DNA of 22,689 bases from Dokdonella_A sp051958935. GTDB taxonomy: Bacteria; Pseudomonadota; Gammaproteobacteria; Xanthomonadales; Rhodanobacteraceae. The translations under genes were made by a program, and so were the position numbers. The notes beneath the pieces were generated by a model. The model was given only the letters and a program-made list of their open reading frames with translations, was not told the DNA's origin and did no database searches. The DNA lies in NCBI RefSeq assembly GCF_051958935.1, contig NZ_JBQCFP010000014.1, positions 1 through 22,689 on the forward strand. Reading direction: 5' to 3'. This document shows, piece by piece, positions 1 through 8,779 of this stretch (its first letter is position 1; the number at the start of each line of letters is the position of its first letter).

Positions 1-336
1 GCCGCGACGATGTTCGGCTTCGACTACCGCATCGAGTGCTACGTGCCCGCGCCGAAGCGGCGCTACGGCTACTACGTGCTGCCGATCCTGCATCGTGGTC
101 GCCTCGTCGGGCGGCTCGATGCGAAGGCGCATCGGGCCGAGGGCGTGTTCGAGGTCAAGGCGCTCTTCCTCGAACCGGGCGTGCAGGCGGACGAGGCCTT
201 GGTCGCGGCGCTCGCCGCAGCGATCGGCGACTGCGCCGCCTGGCATGCGACGGCGCAGGTACGGCTCGGCCGCTGCGATCCGAAGGCGTTGCGCGGGCCG
301 CTGCGCGCAGCGCTCGCGGATTGCGCGAACGCGTAG
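1..336 (+). CDS. YcaQ-like winged-helix DNA glycosylase family protein, C-terminal part
   Basis: The reading frame is open from base 1, so the gene begins before the window; about 111 residues remain. The segment 'FDYRIECYVPAPKRRYGYYV' followed by 'LPILHRGRLVGRLDAKAHR' is the characteristic C-terminal region of the YcaQ/COG3214 winged-helix family. E. coli YcaQ is a DNA glycosylase that unhooks interstrand crosslinks. Full-length members are about 400 residues, so roughly the last quarter is present. The catalytic region lies outside the window and cannot be checked. Family assignment is fairly sure; the crosslink-repair function is inferred from the family. The next gene starts 66 bases downstream on the same strand. 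Confidence 0.8.
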   Translation, partial: AATMFGFDYRIECYVPAPKRRYGYYVLPILHRGRLVGRLDAKAHRAEGVFEVKALFLEPGVQADEALVAALAAAIGDCAAWHATAQVRLGRCDPKALRGPLRAALADCANA

Positions 337-402
337 CGGGTTGCCGCGCCGCATCGATCTGCGCAAGATCGCCCGGCGTGCATGCGTCGCGAGGAGGCAT
401 CG

Positions 403-879
403 ATGAGCTTCGAGGAGATCGGCACGATCGCGCTTCGCCTCGGTCTTGCCGTCGTCGTCGGCGGTCTTATCGGCCTCAACCGCGACCTGCACCGCAAGCC
501 CGCCGGCGTGCGCACGCATGCGCTCGTCAGCCTCGGCACCGCGCTGATGGTGATCGCGATCCTGCCGCCGGGGAGCACGCTCGATCAGCGCGTCGACGCG
601 CTCAGCCGCGTGATCCAGGGCGTCCTCACCGGCATCGGATTCCTCGGTGCGGGGGTGATCCTGCACGACGCCGGCAACGGGCGCGTGCGCGGGCTCACGA
701 CCGCAGCGACGATCTGGGTCACCGCACTGATCGGCGTCGCCTGTGGCGCGGGCCAGTACGCCGCGATCACGATCGCGTTCGTCTTCGGCGCGCTCGCGGT
801 GCTGTTCGGCGGCAGCATCGAGCGCGCGTTCCGGCGTCGTTTCCCCGACCGCACCGACGACGACCGGCCACTTCCATGA
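403..879 (+). CDS. MgtC/SapB family inner-membrane protein
   Basis: A 158-residue hydrophobic protein with several predicted membrane segments. It carries the family signatures 'GGLIGLNRDLHRKPAGVRTH', 'VLTGIGFLGAGVIL' and 'VRGLTTAATIWVTALIG', in the usual order. The ATG at 403 is preferred over an in-frame one at 382 because GAGGAGG lies just upstream of it, at the usual distance. The length matches the short MgtC/SapB/YhiD forms that lack the C-terminal ACT-like domain. In pathogens MgtC is linked to survival at low magnesium and in macrophages, and it inhibits the F-type ATP synthase. The housekeeping role of short environmental homologues is not known. Family assignment is sure, function is not. 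Confidence 0.9.
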   Translation: MSFEEIGTIALRLGLAVVVGGLIGLNRDLHRKPAGVRTHALVSLGTALMVIAILPPGSTLDQRVDALSRVIQGVLTGIGFLGAGVILHDAGNGRVRGLTTAATIWVTALIGVACGAGQYAAITIAFVFGALAVLFGGSIERAFRRRFPDRTDDDRPLP

Positions 880-951
880 GCCGTGTCATGCATGCGGCAT
901 GGCGAGCGATTAGGATGTAGCGGTCGACCCGTCACAGAGCCGGAGGTTCCG

Positions 952-1563
952 ATGCGCCTCATGCATGGCGTACCACTGCTGGTGTCGCTCGCCGCTTCGT
1001 CCGCATGCGCGAGCGAGCCGCCGAAGGCATCCGAGCCGCCACGGCCCACATCCGTCGAAGCCTCGACCGCGCGTGGCCTGCTGCGCATGCCCGCGCAGGC
1101 GCGCGTCGGCGAGACGCCGCTGCCCGATGCGAAGATCGAATTCAGTTGCACGACGGGCCAGGGCGGGGCGCTGCAGGTCGCGGTGATCCTGCCCGCGCCG
1201 GAAGCGGTCGCCGGATTCCCGCTCGAGGCGTTCGAGGGGCCGGACGGCATCGGCGAGACGAAGACGCTCGCGAAGTGGTCGATGCTCGGGCCGAACGCGA
1301 TGGAGGTCGCCGGGCCGATCTCGGGCTGGCGCGGCGTCGACGGTGACGGCTTCCTGCTCGCGAGTTCGCGTCGCTCGAAAACCGAAACGGATCTCGCGCG
1401 CCTGTTGCGGCGCTGGGTCAATGACGGCGGCCAGCAGCTCTGGCTCACGGTCGATCCCCCCGCGGGCGGTGAAAAGCTCGAGGTGCGCGCGATGCCCGAA
1501 GGCTGGCGCACGCGCCTCGGCGTCGCGCTGTCGCAGTGCTTCGCGGTCGTACATCACCGCTGA
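952..1563 (+). CDS. Exported protein of unknown function
   Basis: A 203-residue protein starting MRLMHGVPLLVSLAASSACA, a typical Sec signal peptide. Cleavage could follow ACA around residue 20. A cysteine at residue 18 makes a lipoprotein conceivable, but the residue at -3 (Ser) is not the Leu/Val/Ile usual in a lipobox. The ATG at 952 has CCGGAGG close upstream; an in-frame ATG at 883 would precede the signal peptide with a polar stretch and is rejected. The mature part is hydrophilic, starts with a Pro/Ser/Glu-rich linker and has no motif I recognise. Its stop codon lies inside a perfect palindrome shared with the convergent gene. Gene reality is well supported; the function is unknown. Confidence 0.75.
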   Translation: MRLMHGVPLLVSLAASSACASEPPKASEPPRPTSVEASTARGLLRMPAQARVGETPLPDAKIEFSCTTGQGGALQVAVILPAPEAVAGFPLEAFEGPDGIGETKTLAKWSMLGPNAMEVAGPISGWRGVDGDGFLLASSRRSKTETDLARLLRRWVNDGGQQLWLTVDPPAGGEKLEVRAMPEGWRTRLGVALSQCFAVVHHR

Positions 1564-1583
1564 GCGCCCCCGGGGGCGCTCAG
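1560..1583. terminator. Perfect 24-bp palindrome between convergent genes, probable bidirectional terminator
   Basis: Two 12-base arms (CTGAGCGCCCCC and its exact complement) abut with no spacer. The TGA of the plus-strand gene (1561-1563) and the TGA of the minus-strand gene (1582-1580) both lie within the arms. The RNA hairpin is the same from either side. No clear T-run follows on either strand, so termination may be inefficient or Rho-assisted. Confidence 0.6.
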
Positions 1584-2401
1584 AGCGTCTTGCCGATCAC
1601 GTCGCTGAGCAGGGTGAAGTCCGAATCGAGCGCGACGGCTGCGCCAGTCGGCAGGCCATCGACGGCGTCCGCGCGCATCGAGGTGAGGTGCATCCAAGGC
1701 TCCGCGTGCGTCGGGCCGGGTACGGTGGCCATCCAGCGCGGCTTGTTCTCGTTCTCGCCGTGCCTGAGCATCCGGAATTCGACCGGCGCGATGTACTGGC
1801 GCGGTTCGAGCGGGGCCGAGCTGCCGTCGGCACGCTGGACGGTCCAGGCGCGCGCCGCGTTCAAGGCCGATCGCTCGAACAGTCGCCGCCATTCCTCGGC
1901 GACATTGGCGTTGGCCGTGGTGGCACCGAGGTTCGTCTGGTAGGCGCCCGCGTTGCGTACCTTGCCGTTGGCGTCGACGTCGAGCACGAGGAGTACGCGT
2001 GCGCCGAGTCCGGCGCTCGCGGCCGCGTAGGGGTACTTCGGCGCCGGGATGCTCTTGATCCTGACGTCGTCGCCGAACGAGGCCGAGGTCAGGCGCAACT
2101 GGTACGTGTCGCGCTCGGTCGGGATCGCCTGGAGGCTCAGGCGCATCGTCGTGCGCGCGACGACCGGTTTGCCGTCACGCACGATCGGCTGGAAGCGCCA
2201 TTTGGCCACCGCGGCCTCGACCGCCTTCTTCGCTGCCGCGTCGGTATCGCCGTCGATCGCATAGCTGCGAACGGAGCCGTCGGGGCCGACTTCGAGCGTG
2301 CCGTTCAGGGAAAGCACGTATTCGGTCTGCGGAGCGGCGAACGCCGCGCCGGCGAGCAGGGTGAAGGCGACAGCCAGAGCGATCCGCCACTTCGTGCGCA
2401 T
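1580..2401 (-). CDS. Exported protein with TonB C-terminal-like regions
   Basis: A 273-residue protein starting MRTKWRIALAVAFTLLAGAAFA, a clear Sec signal peptide with cleavage after AFA. Residues about 45-95 ('AKWRFQPIVRDGKPVVARTT') look like the second half of a TonB C-terminal domain. Residues about 130-215 ('YPYAAASAGLGARVLLVLDV' followed by DANGKVRNA) look like a fuller copy. There is no proline-rich spanning region and no retained N-terminal membrane anchor, so it is unlikely to energise outer-membrane receptors as TonB does. Such small periplasmic 'energy transducer TonB' proteins are common in Lysobacterales and have no established role. AAAGGAG lies seven bases before the ATG. It is read convergently with the exported protein gene at 952-1563 and lies downstream of rhlE. 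Confidence 0.75.
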   Translation of the reverse strand: MRTKWRIALAVAFTLLAGAAFAAPQTEYVLSLNGTLEVGPDGSVRSYAIDGDTDAAAKKAVEAAVAKWRFQPIVRDGKPVVARTTMRLSLQAIPTERDTYQLRLTSASFGDDVRIKSIPAPKYPYAAASAGLGARVLLVLDVDANGKVRNAGAYQTNLGATTANANVAEEWRRLFERSALNAARAWTVQRADGSSAPLEPRQYIAPVEFRMLRHGENENKPRWMATVPGPTHAEPWMHLTSMRADAVDGLPTGAAVALDSDFTLLSDVIGKTL

Positions 2402-2427
2402 TTGGATACTCCTTTACAGAGTGCGCA

Positions 2428-2455
2428 AGTGTAGCAGCTGCGCCGCGCGTCGCAA
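2428..2455 (-). promoter_or_regulatory. Candidate sigma-70 promoter for the TonB-C-like gene
   Basis: On the minus strand TTGCGA (2455-2450) and TACACT (2433-2428) are separated by 16 bases, giving a start near 2421 and a leader of about 20 bases with AAAGGAG. The -35 box is exactly the loop of the GC-rich hairpin that follows rhlE. The match is fair and untested. Confidence 0.4.
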
Positions 2456-2465
2456 CGCGCGGCGC
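2440..2465 (-). terminator. GC-rich stem-loop after rhlE
   Basis: GCGCCGCGCG (2440-2449) and CGCGCGGCGC (2456-2465) form a perfect 10-bp stem around a six-base loop, 11 bases past the rhlE stop codon. There is no U-run on the minus strand after the stem, so it may be a 3'-end stabiliser or a weak terminator. Confidence 0.5.
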
Positions 2466-2476
2466 CCCGATCGCGG

Positions 2477-3790
2477 TCAGGCCGGGCGCGAGTTGCGCTG
2501 GCCGCCGCCGCGCTGCGGCTTGCGGTTGCGCGCACCCGGGTGTGCGCCGTTGCCGCCGTTGTTGCCGACGTGCGGGCGGCGCGCGTGGCGCTGCGGCGGA
2601 CGCTGGTTCTGCTGCGGGCGCGAGCGCGCCGAGTCGTCCAGGCGCAGCGGCTGCGACGGCTCGAAGCCGGCGACCGCTTCGACTGCGATGTCCTGCTTGA
2701 GCAGGCGGCGGATGTCGCGCAGCAGGCCGTCTTCTTCGTGCGAAACGAGCGAGATCGCAAGGCCCTCCGCGCCGGCGCGACCGGTGCGGCCGATGCGGTG
2801 CACGTAGTCCTCGGCGACCATCGGCAGGTCGTAGTTGACGACCATCGGCAATTGGTCGATGTCGAGGCCGCGCGCCGCGATGTCGGTCGCGACGAGCACG
2901 CCGACCTTGCCGCTCTTGAAGTCCTTGAGCGCGCGCGTGCGCTGGTTCTGGCTCTTGTTGCCGTGGATCGCGGCGGCGGCGAGGCCCGCCTGCTCGAGCA
3001 CGCGCGCGAGCTTGTCCGCGCCATGCTTGGTGCGGCCGAACACGAGCGTCTGGCGCGCGTCGTTGCGAAGCAGGTGCAGCAGCAGGTCGCGCTTCTTCGC
3101 CGCATCGACCGGGTGCACGCGATGCGTGACGGTCGCGGCGACGCTGTTCGGCTTGGCGATCTGGATCTCCACCGGGTCGCGCATGAATTCGCCGGCGAGC
3201 GCCTTGATCTCCGGCGCGAACGTCGCCGAGAACAACCACGTCACGCGGTTCTGCTTGGGCAGATGGCCGAGGATGCGCTTGATCGAGGGCAGGAAGCCCA
3301 TATCGAGCATGCGATCCGCTTCGTCGAGGATGAGCACCTCGATCTGCGAGAGGTTCACGCTGCGCTGCTGGATGTGGTCGAGCAGGCGGCCCGGCGTCGC
3401 GACGAGGATCTCGACGCCGCGACGCAGCGCCTCGACCTGCGGCTGCATGCCGACCCCGCCGAAGATCGTCGTCGCGCGCACGCCGAGGTGCTTGCCGTAG
3501 GCGCGCACGCTGTCGTGTACCTGCGCGGCGAGTTCGCGCGTGGGCGTCAGCACGAGTGCGCGCGGCGCCTTCGGCGTCGCGGGCCTGCGCTCACCGGTGT
3601 AGAGCCGATGCAGCAGTGGCAGCGAGAATGCGGCGGTCTTGCCGGTGCCGGTCTGCGCGCCGGCGAGCAGGTCGCGGCCTTCCAGCGCCGGCGGGATCGC
3701 CGCGGCCTGGATCGGGGTGGGATCGGTATAGCCTTGTTCGGCGAGCGCGCGCAGCAGCGCAGGCGCAAGCCCGAGGGTTTCGAACGACAT
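2477..3790 (-). CDS. rhlE: DEAD-box ATP-dependent RNA helicase RhlE
   Basis: A 437-residue cytoplasmic RNA helicase with motifs in order: Q motif GYTDPTPIQ (20-28), Walker A AQTGTGKT (45-52), PTRELA (83-88), TPGR (132-135), DEAD (156-159), SAT (188-190), ARGLDI (306-311) and HRIGRTGR (331-338). All catalytic motifs are intact. The last 50 residues form a basic, Gln/Asn/Gly/Arg-rich tail, as is usual for RhlE proteins, which probably binds RNA. In E. coli RhlE acts in ribosome maturation and RNA turnover. The start at 3790 has CAGGAG at the right distance and gives the normal RhlE N-terminus (MSFETLGL). The frame stays open for about 106 codons upstream, but that stretch does not resemble the family. 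Confidence 0.95.
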   Translation of the reverse strand: MSFETLGLAPALLRALAEQGYTDPTPIQAAAIPPALEGRDLLAGAQTGTGKTAAFSLPLLHRLYTGERRPATPKAPRALVLTPTRELAAQVHDSVRAYGKHLGVRATTIFGGVGMQPQVEALRRGVEILVATPGRLLDHIQQRSVNLSQIEVLILDEADRMLDMGFLPSIKRILGHLPKQNRVTWLFSATFAPEIKALAGEFMRDPVEIQIAKPNSVAATVTHRVHPVDAAKKRDLLLHLLRNDARQTLVFGRTKHGADKLARVLEQAGLAAAAIHGNKSQNQRTRALKDFKSGKVGVLVATDIAARGLDIDQLPMVVNYDLPMVAEDYVHRIGRTGRAGAEGLAISLVSHEEDGLLRDIRRLLKQDIAVEAVAGFEPSQPLRLDDSARSRPQQNQRPPQRHARRPHVGNNGGNGAHPGARNRKPQRGGGQRNSRPA

Positions 3791-3811
3791 GGTGGACTCC
3801 TGATGACGAGT

Positions 3812-3829
3812 CGGCACACGAATGTGCCG
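3812..3829 (-). promoter_or_regulatory. UUCG-capped hairpin in the rhlE 5' leader
   Basis: Read on the minus strand, CGGCACA-TTCG-TGTGCCG forms a perfect 7-bp stem with a very stable UUCG tetraloop, about 21 bases before the rhlE start codon. It lies upstream of the ribosome binding site, so it could act as a 5' stability element or as part of helicase autoregulation. That role is inference only. Confidence 0.45.
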
Positions 3830-4122
3830 TGCCGGCATTTCCGTCGATGACGAGCGGAAGGCAGGCAGCACCCAGCGTTCCCAAGAAACCGCGCTGAAGG
3901 TGCGAAGATGGGCGGATCGAGGCCGGGATGGCCGGCGATTCCGGAATGAGGCGACGAAGCCGATCGGTGCGGAACGCTGATCGCGCCGGGAGGCGACGAT
4001 CGGGTGCGCTCCAGAGGGAAAACCGCGTAGCGGCGCAACAGACCGGGCGCACGATACACGAAGTCCCGCGGTTCGGCCACTTGCACGCGCGCACCGACGT
4101 CTCGCCATTCAGTTTTGCCGCG

Positions 4123-4151
4123 TTGACCTGCCACGGCGCCGCGCCTAGGCT
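4123..4151 (+). promoter_or_regulatory. Candidate sigma-70 promoter of sugE-hslR
   Basis: TTGACC (4123-4128) and TAGGCT (4146-4151) are separated by exactly 17 bases. Initiation would fall near 4158, leaving a leader of only about 25 bases before the ATG at 4183. That is too short for a guanidine riboswitch, the usual partner of this exporter family in many bacteria. Confidence 0.5.
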
Positions 4152-4182
4152 GCTTCGACGTATTCACCGCCGGCGCCACCCG

Positions 4183-4518
4183 ATGTCGTTGCCCTGGATC
4201 TATTTATTGCTCGCCGGCCTCGCCGAGATCGCATGGGCCGTCGGCCTCAAGTACACCGATGGCTTCTCGCGTCCGCTGCCGACACTCGCGACGGTCGCGG
4301 GCATGACCGTGAGCTTCTGGCTGCTCGCACTCGCGATGCGTGAGATTCCGCTCGGCACCGCCTACGCGGTGTGGACCGGGATCGGCGCGGTCGGCACGGT
4401 CATCCTCGGCATGGTGCTGTTCGGCGAATCGCGCGATTTCGCGCGACTCGCCTGCATCGCATTGATCGTCGCGGGTGTGGTCGGCCTCAAGTGGCTCGGC
4501 GGAGCGGGCCAGGCGTGA
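4183..4518 (+). CDS. sugE: SMR-family guanidinium exporter (Gdx/SugE)
   Basis: A 111-residue, four-helix inner-membrane protein, the normal size for small multidrug resistance transporters. The segments 'GLAEIAWAVGLKYTDGFSRP' and 'LGTAYAVWTGIGAVGTVILG' closely match E. coli SugE/Gdx. They include the membrane-embedded Glu of helix 1 (residue 15) that binds substrate and protons. Gdx proteins export guanidinium in exchange for protons. The 'GLKYTDGFSRP' and 'TAYAVWTGIG' sequences favour the Gdx rather than the EmrE/Qac subtype. The ATG at 4183 gives the standard N-terminus; no strong ribosome binding site is seen. The stop codon overlaps the GTG start of hslR, so the two are probably cotranscribed. 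Confidence 0.92.
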   Translation: MSLPWIYLLLAGLAEIAWAVGLKYTDGFSRPLPTLATVAGMTVSFWLLALAMREIPLGTAYAVWTGIGAVGTVILGMVLFGESRDFARLACIALIVAGVVGLKWLGGAGQA

Positions 4519-4943
4519 CGAAGCCATCGGATCGGACGGCGGCAGCCGCCGAGTCACGCGGGGGCGTGCGTCTGGACGTCTGGCTGTGGGCAGCGCGCTT
4601 CTACAAGACCCGCTCGCTCGCCAAGCAGGCGATCGAAGGCGGCAAGGTCGAGCTCGGCGAAGGCAGCGCGCGTCCGGCGCGCCTCGTGCACGTCGGTGAC
4701 CGCCTGCGCGTCGCGCGCGGCGAGGAGCGATACGAGATCGACGTGCTCGGCCTCAGCGAAACGCGCGGACCCGCGAGCGTGGCGCAGCAGTTGTACGGCG
4801 AAACCGAAGCCGGCCGCGCCGCGCGACTCGCCGCCGCGGAGCAAAGGCGGCTCACGGGCGCGGGCTACGCCAAGCCGCCGAGCAAACCGGACAAGCGTGC
4901 GCGGCGGTTGATCCGTGCGCTCGGCGACATCGACGCGCTGTGA
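4515..4943 (+). CDS. hslR: Ribosome-associated heat shock protein Hsp15
   Basis: A 142-residue protein with an S4 RNA-binding domain (about residues 17-75): 'VRLDVWLWAARFYKTRSLAK' followed by 'QAIEGGKVELG' and 'GDRLRV'. The basic C-terminal tail (KPPSKPDKRARRLIRALGDI) is typical of Hsp15. In E. coli Hsp15 binds free 50S subunits that carry a nascent chain and helps recycle blocked subunits; E. coli HslR is 133 residues. The start is taken as GTG 4515, whose bases overlap the sugE stop (GTGA), with GGAG about ten bases upstream. No ATG lies between there and the S4 domain. It converges with mutS across a 40-base gap. Confidence 0.9.
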   Translation: MTKPSDRTAAAAESRGGVRLDVWLWAARFYKTRSLAKQAIEGGKVELGEGSARPARLVHVGDRLRVARGEERYEIDVLGLSETRGPASVAQQLYGETEAGRAARLAAAEQRRLTGAGYAKPPSKPDKRARRLIRALGDIDAL

Positions 4944-4983
4944 GCGCTCGGCGCGACGCGTATCCTCGTGACGGCGCAGCGGC

Positions 4984-7596
<2,613 letters not shown>

Positions 7597-7622
7597 CCGG
7601 TCCGGCCTGGCGGGCTGACCGG
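7597..7622 (-). repeat. Short inverted repeat directly upstream of the mutS start
   Basis: CCGGTC (7597-7602) and GACCGG (7617-7622) are exact complements around a 14-base spacer. The repeat ends immediately before the mutS ATG and 24 bases past the stop of the upstream gene. It could be a weak 3'-end hairpin or could reduce mutS translation; no U-run is present. Confidence 0.35.
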
Positions 7623-7646
7623 ATAGTCTAGCGTGCGCGGGCGCGA

Positions 7647-8708
7647 CTACGCGGGTTCGTCGAAGCCGTCGTCGAAGACCACATCGGGCGGTACCCAGAT
7701 CGGTGCCCCGATCGTGTCGAGGCCGGTCTGCGGGCCGGTGATCACCTGGCTCGGGGCGACGTTGCCGTCGTCGTCGAGGGCGAACACGAGCAGCTTGTTG
7801 TCCCCCGCTTGCACGTCGGCGCTCACGCTCGCGATGAGGCGACGCCGCAGGGGGTCGATCGCGAGGCCGAGCAGGTACGAACCGGATGGCAGTTCGAGGC
7901 CGGTCGCCGCGCCGGCGATCGTGCGCAGAGGCGCGACGTTGCCGTCGGCGTGATCGTCGAACGCGATGATGCGTGCGGACACCGAGCCGTCGGGCTGGCG
8001 CGTATTCGCGGCGACATGGAGCACGTGCGCCTGCGCGTCCCAGGCAATGCCGCCGACCCAGCCGCCTAGGCCGGTGAGGTCGCCCTTGATCACGCGCTTG
8101 GGTGCGGTATTGCCCGCATCCGCGCGGTTGAATACGAGCACCTTGGGCGCGAACGACGGCCCGAAGTCGCTGTCGGTGAGTGCGACTTCGTCGCTCGCTT
8201 CGAGGTAGGTGAGCGACGCGGGATAGTTGAGCTGGGTCACGCTGGTCGACGAGCCGCCCCAGTCGAGCAAGTGCAGCCAAGGCGCCTCGCCGCTCGCCTC
8301 GAGCGCGAAGCCGATGAGGCAGCAGCCGCTCGCGGTCGTGAGGAGTTCGCCGTGCGGCGGGTCGAGCGCGACCGTGCGCGGCTGCCCGAGGATCGGTGGG
8401 TCGAGCACGCGCAGCGGGGCGACGTCGCCGTCCGCGTAGGCCGGGAACACGCGGATCGCCTGGCCCCAGAAGTCGGCGACGTACACGCTGCCTTCGCTCG
8501 CCTGATAGCTGCCTCCGGTCGCCGATACGATCGTCGACTGCGGACCAGCGAGCGTGCGCAGCGGCGCGACGTCGCCGTGCGCATCGTCGGCGAAGGCGCG
8601 CAGTGCTTGCGGTGCACCGCTGCCGTCGCCGTAGCTGCCGACGAGGATGTCGGCGCGTGCGGGCAGGGTGGCTGTGACGAACAATGCGAAAGCGAGCGGG
8701 CGGATCAT
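7647..8708 (-). CDS. Exported repeat (beta-propeller-like) protein with DGFD tail
   Basis: A 353-residue protein with a signal peptide (MIRPLAFALFVTATLPARA, cleaved before D20). The mature part repeats a unit containing 'G-D/N-V-A-P-L-R-x-I/L-x-G' at least five times (for example 'DGDVAPLRTLAGP', 'GNTAPKRVIKG', 'DGNVAPLRTIAG', 'DGNVAPSQVITGP'). Between units lie 'VALDPPHGEL'- or 'LAIDPLRRRL'-like strands, as in NHL/YncE-type beta-propellers. It ends in 'VVFDDGFDEPA', resembling the short C-terminal 'F-x-DGF-E/D' tails I associate with many exported proteins of Rhodanobacteraceae; what that tail does is unknown. The start at 8708 has TGGAGG nine bases upstream. It lies between the TPR/oxygenase gene and mutS on the same strand. 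Fold is inferred, function unknown. Confidence 0.75.
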   Translation of the reverse strand: MIRPLAFALFVTATLPARADILVGSYGDGSGAPQALRAFADDAHGDVAPLRTLAGPQSTIVSATGGSYQASEGSVYVADFWGQAIRVFPAYADGDVAPLRVLDPPILGQPRTVALDPPHGELLTTASGCCLIGFALEASGEAPWLHLLDWGGSSTSVTQLNYPASLTYLEASDEVALTDSDFGPSFAPKVLVFNRADAGNTAPKRVIKGDLTGLGGWVGGIAWDAQAHVLHVAANTRQPDGSVSARIIAFDDHADGNVAPLRTIAGAATGLELPSGSYLLGLAIDPLRRRLIASVSADVQAGDNKLLVFALDDDGNVAPSQVITGPQTGLDTIGAPIWVPPDVVFDDGFDEPA

Positions 8709-8779
8709 GGCGGAATGCCTCCAGTTTCCTGCCACTACGCGATTCGGGGCCGAATCCCCGAACGACGCGAGGTGCGGAC

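Larger units (their letters stand above)
3791..4182. other. Divergent intergenic region between rhlE and sugE
   Basis: This 392-base stretch holds no credible gene; open frames here are Arg-rich and resemble nothing I know. It contains the rhlE leader hairpin (3812-3829), a separated 7-base inverted repeat (AACCGCG at 4021-4027, CGCGGTT at 4067-4073), and the sugE promoter near its right end. Confidence 0.6.

Noticed and set aside
36..920. Plus-strand frame overlapping the YcaQ-like and MgtC genes
   Set aside because: Arg/Ala-rich shadow of the recognised genes in another frame.
2540..3850. 436-codon frame opposite rhlE
   Set aside because: Antisense shadow produced by high-GC codon bias; the minus strand encodes a complete RhlE.
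3900..4182. Guanidine riboswitch upstream of sugE
   Set aside because: No paired ACGR-loop hairpins or ykkC-type core seen, and the likely promoter is too close to the start codon.
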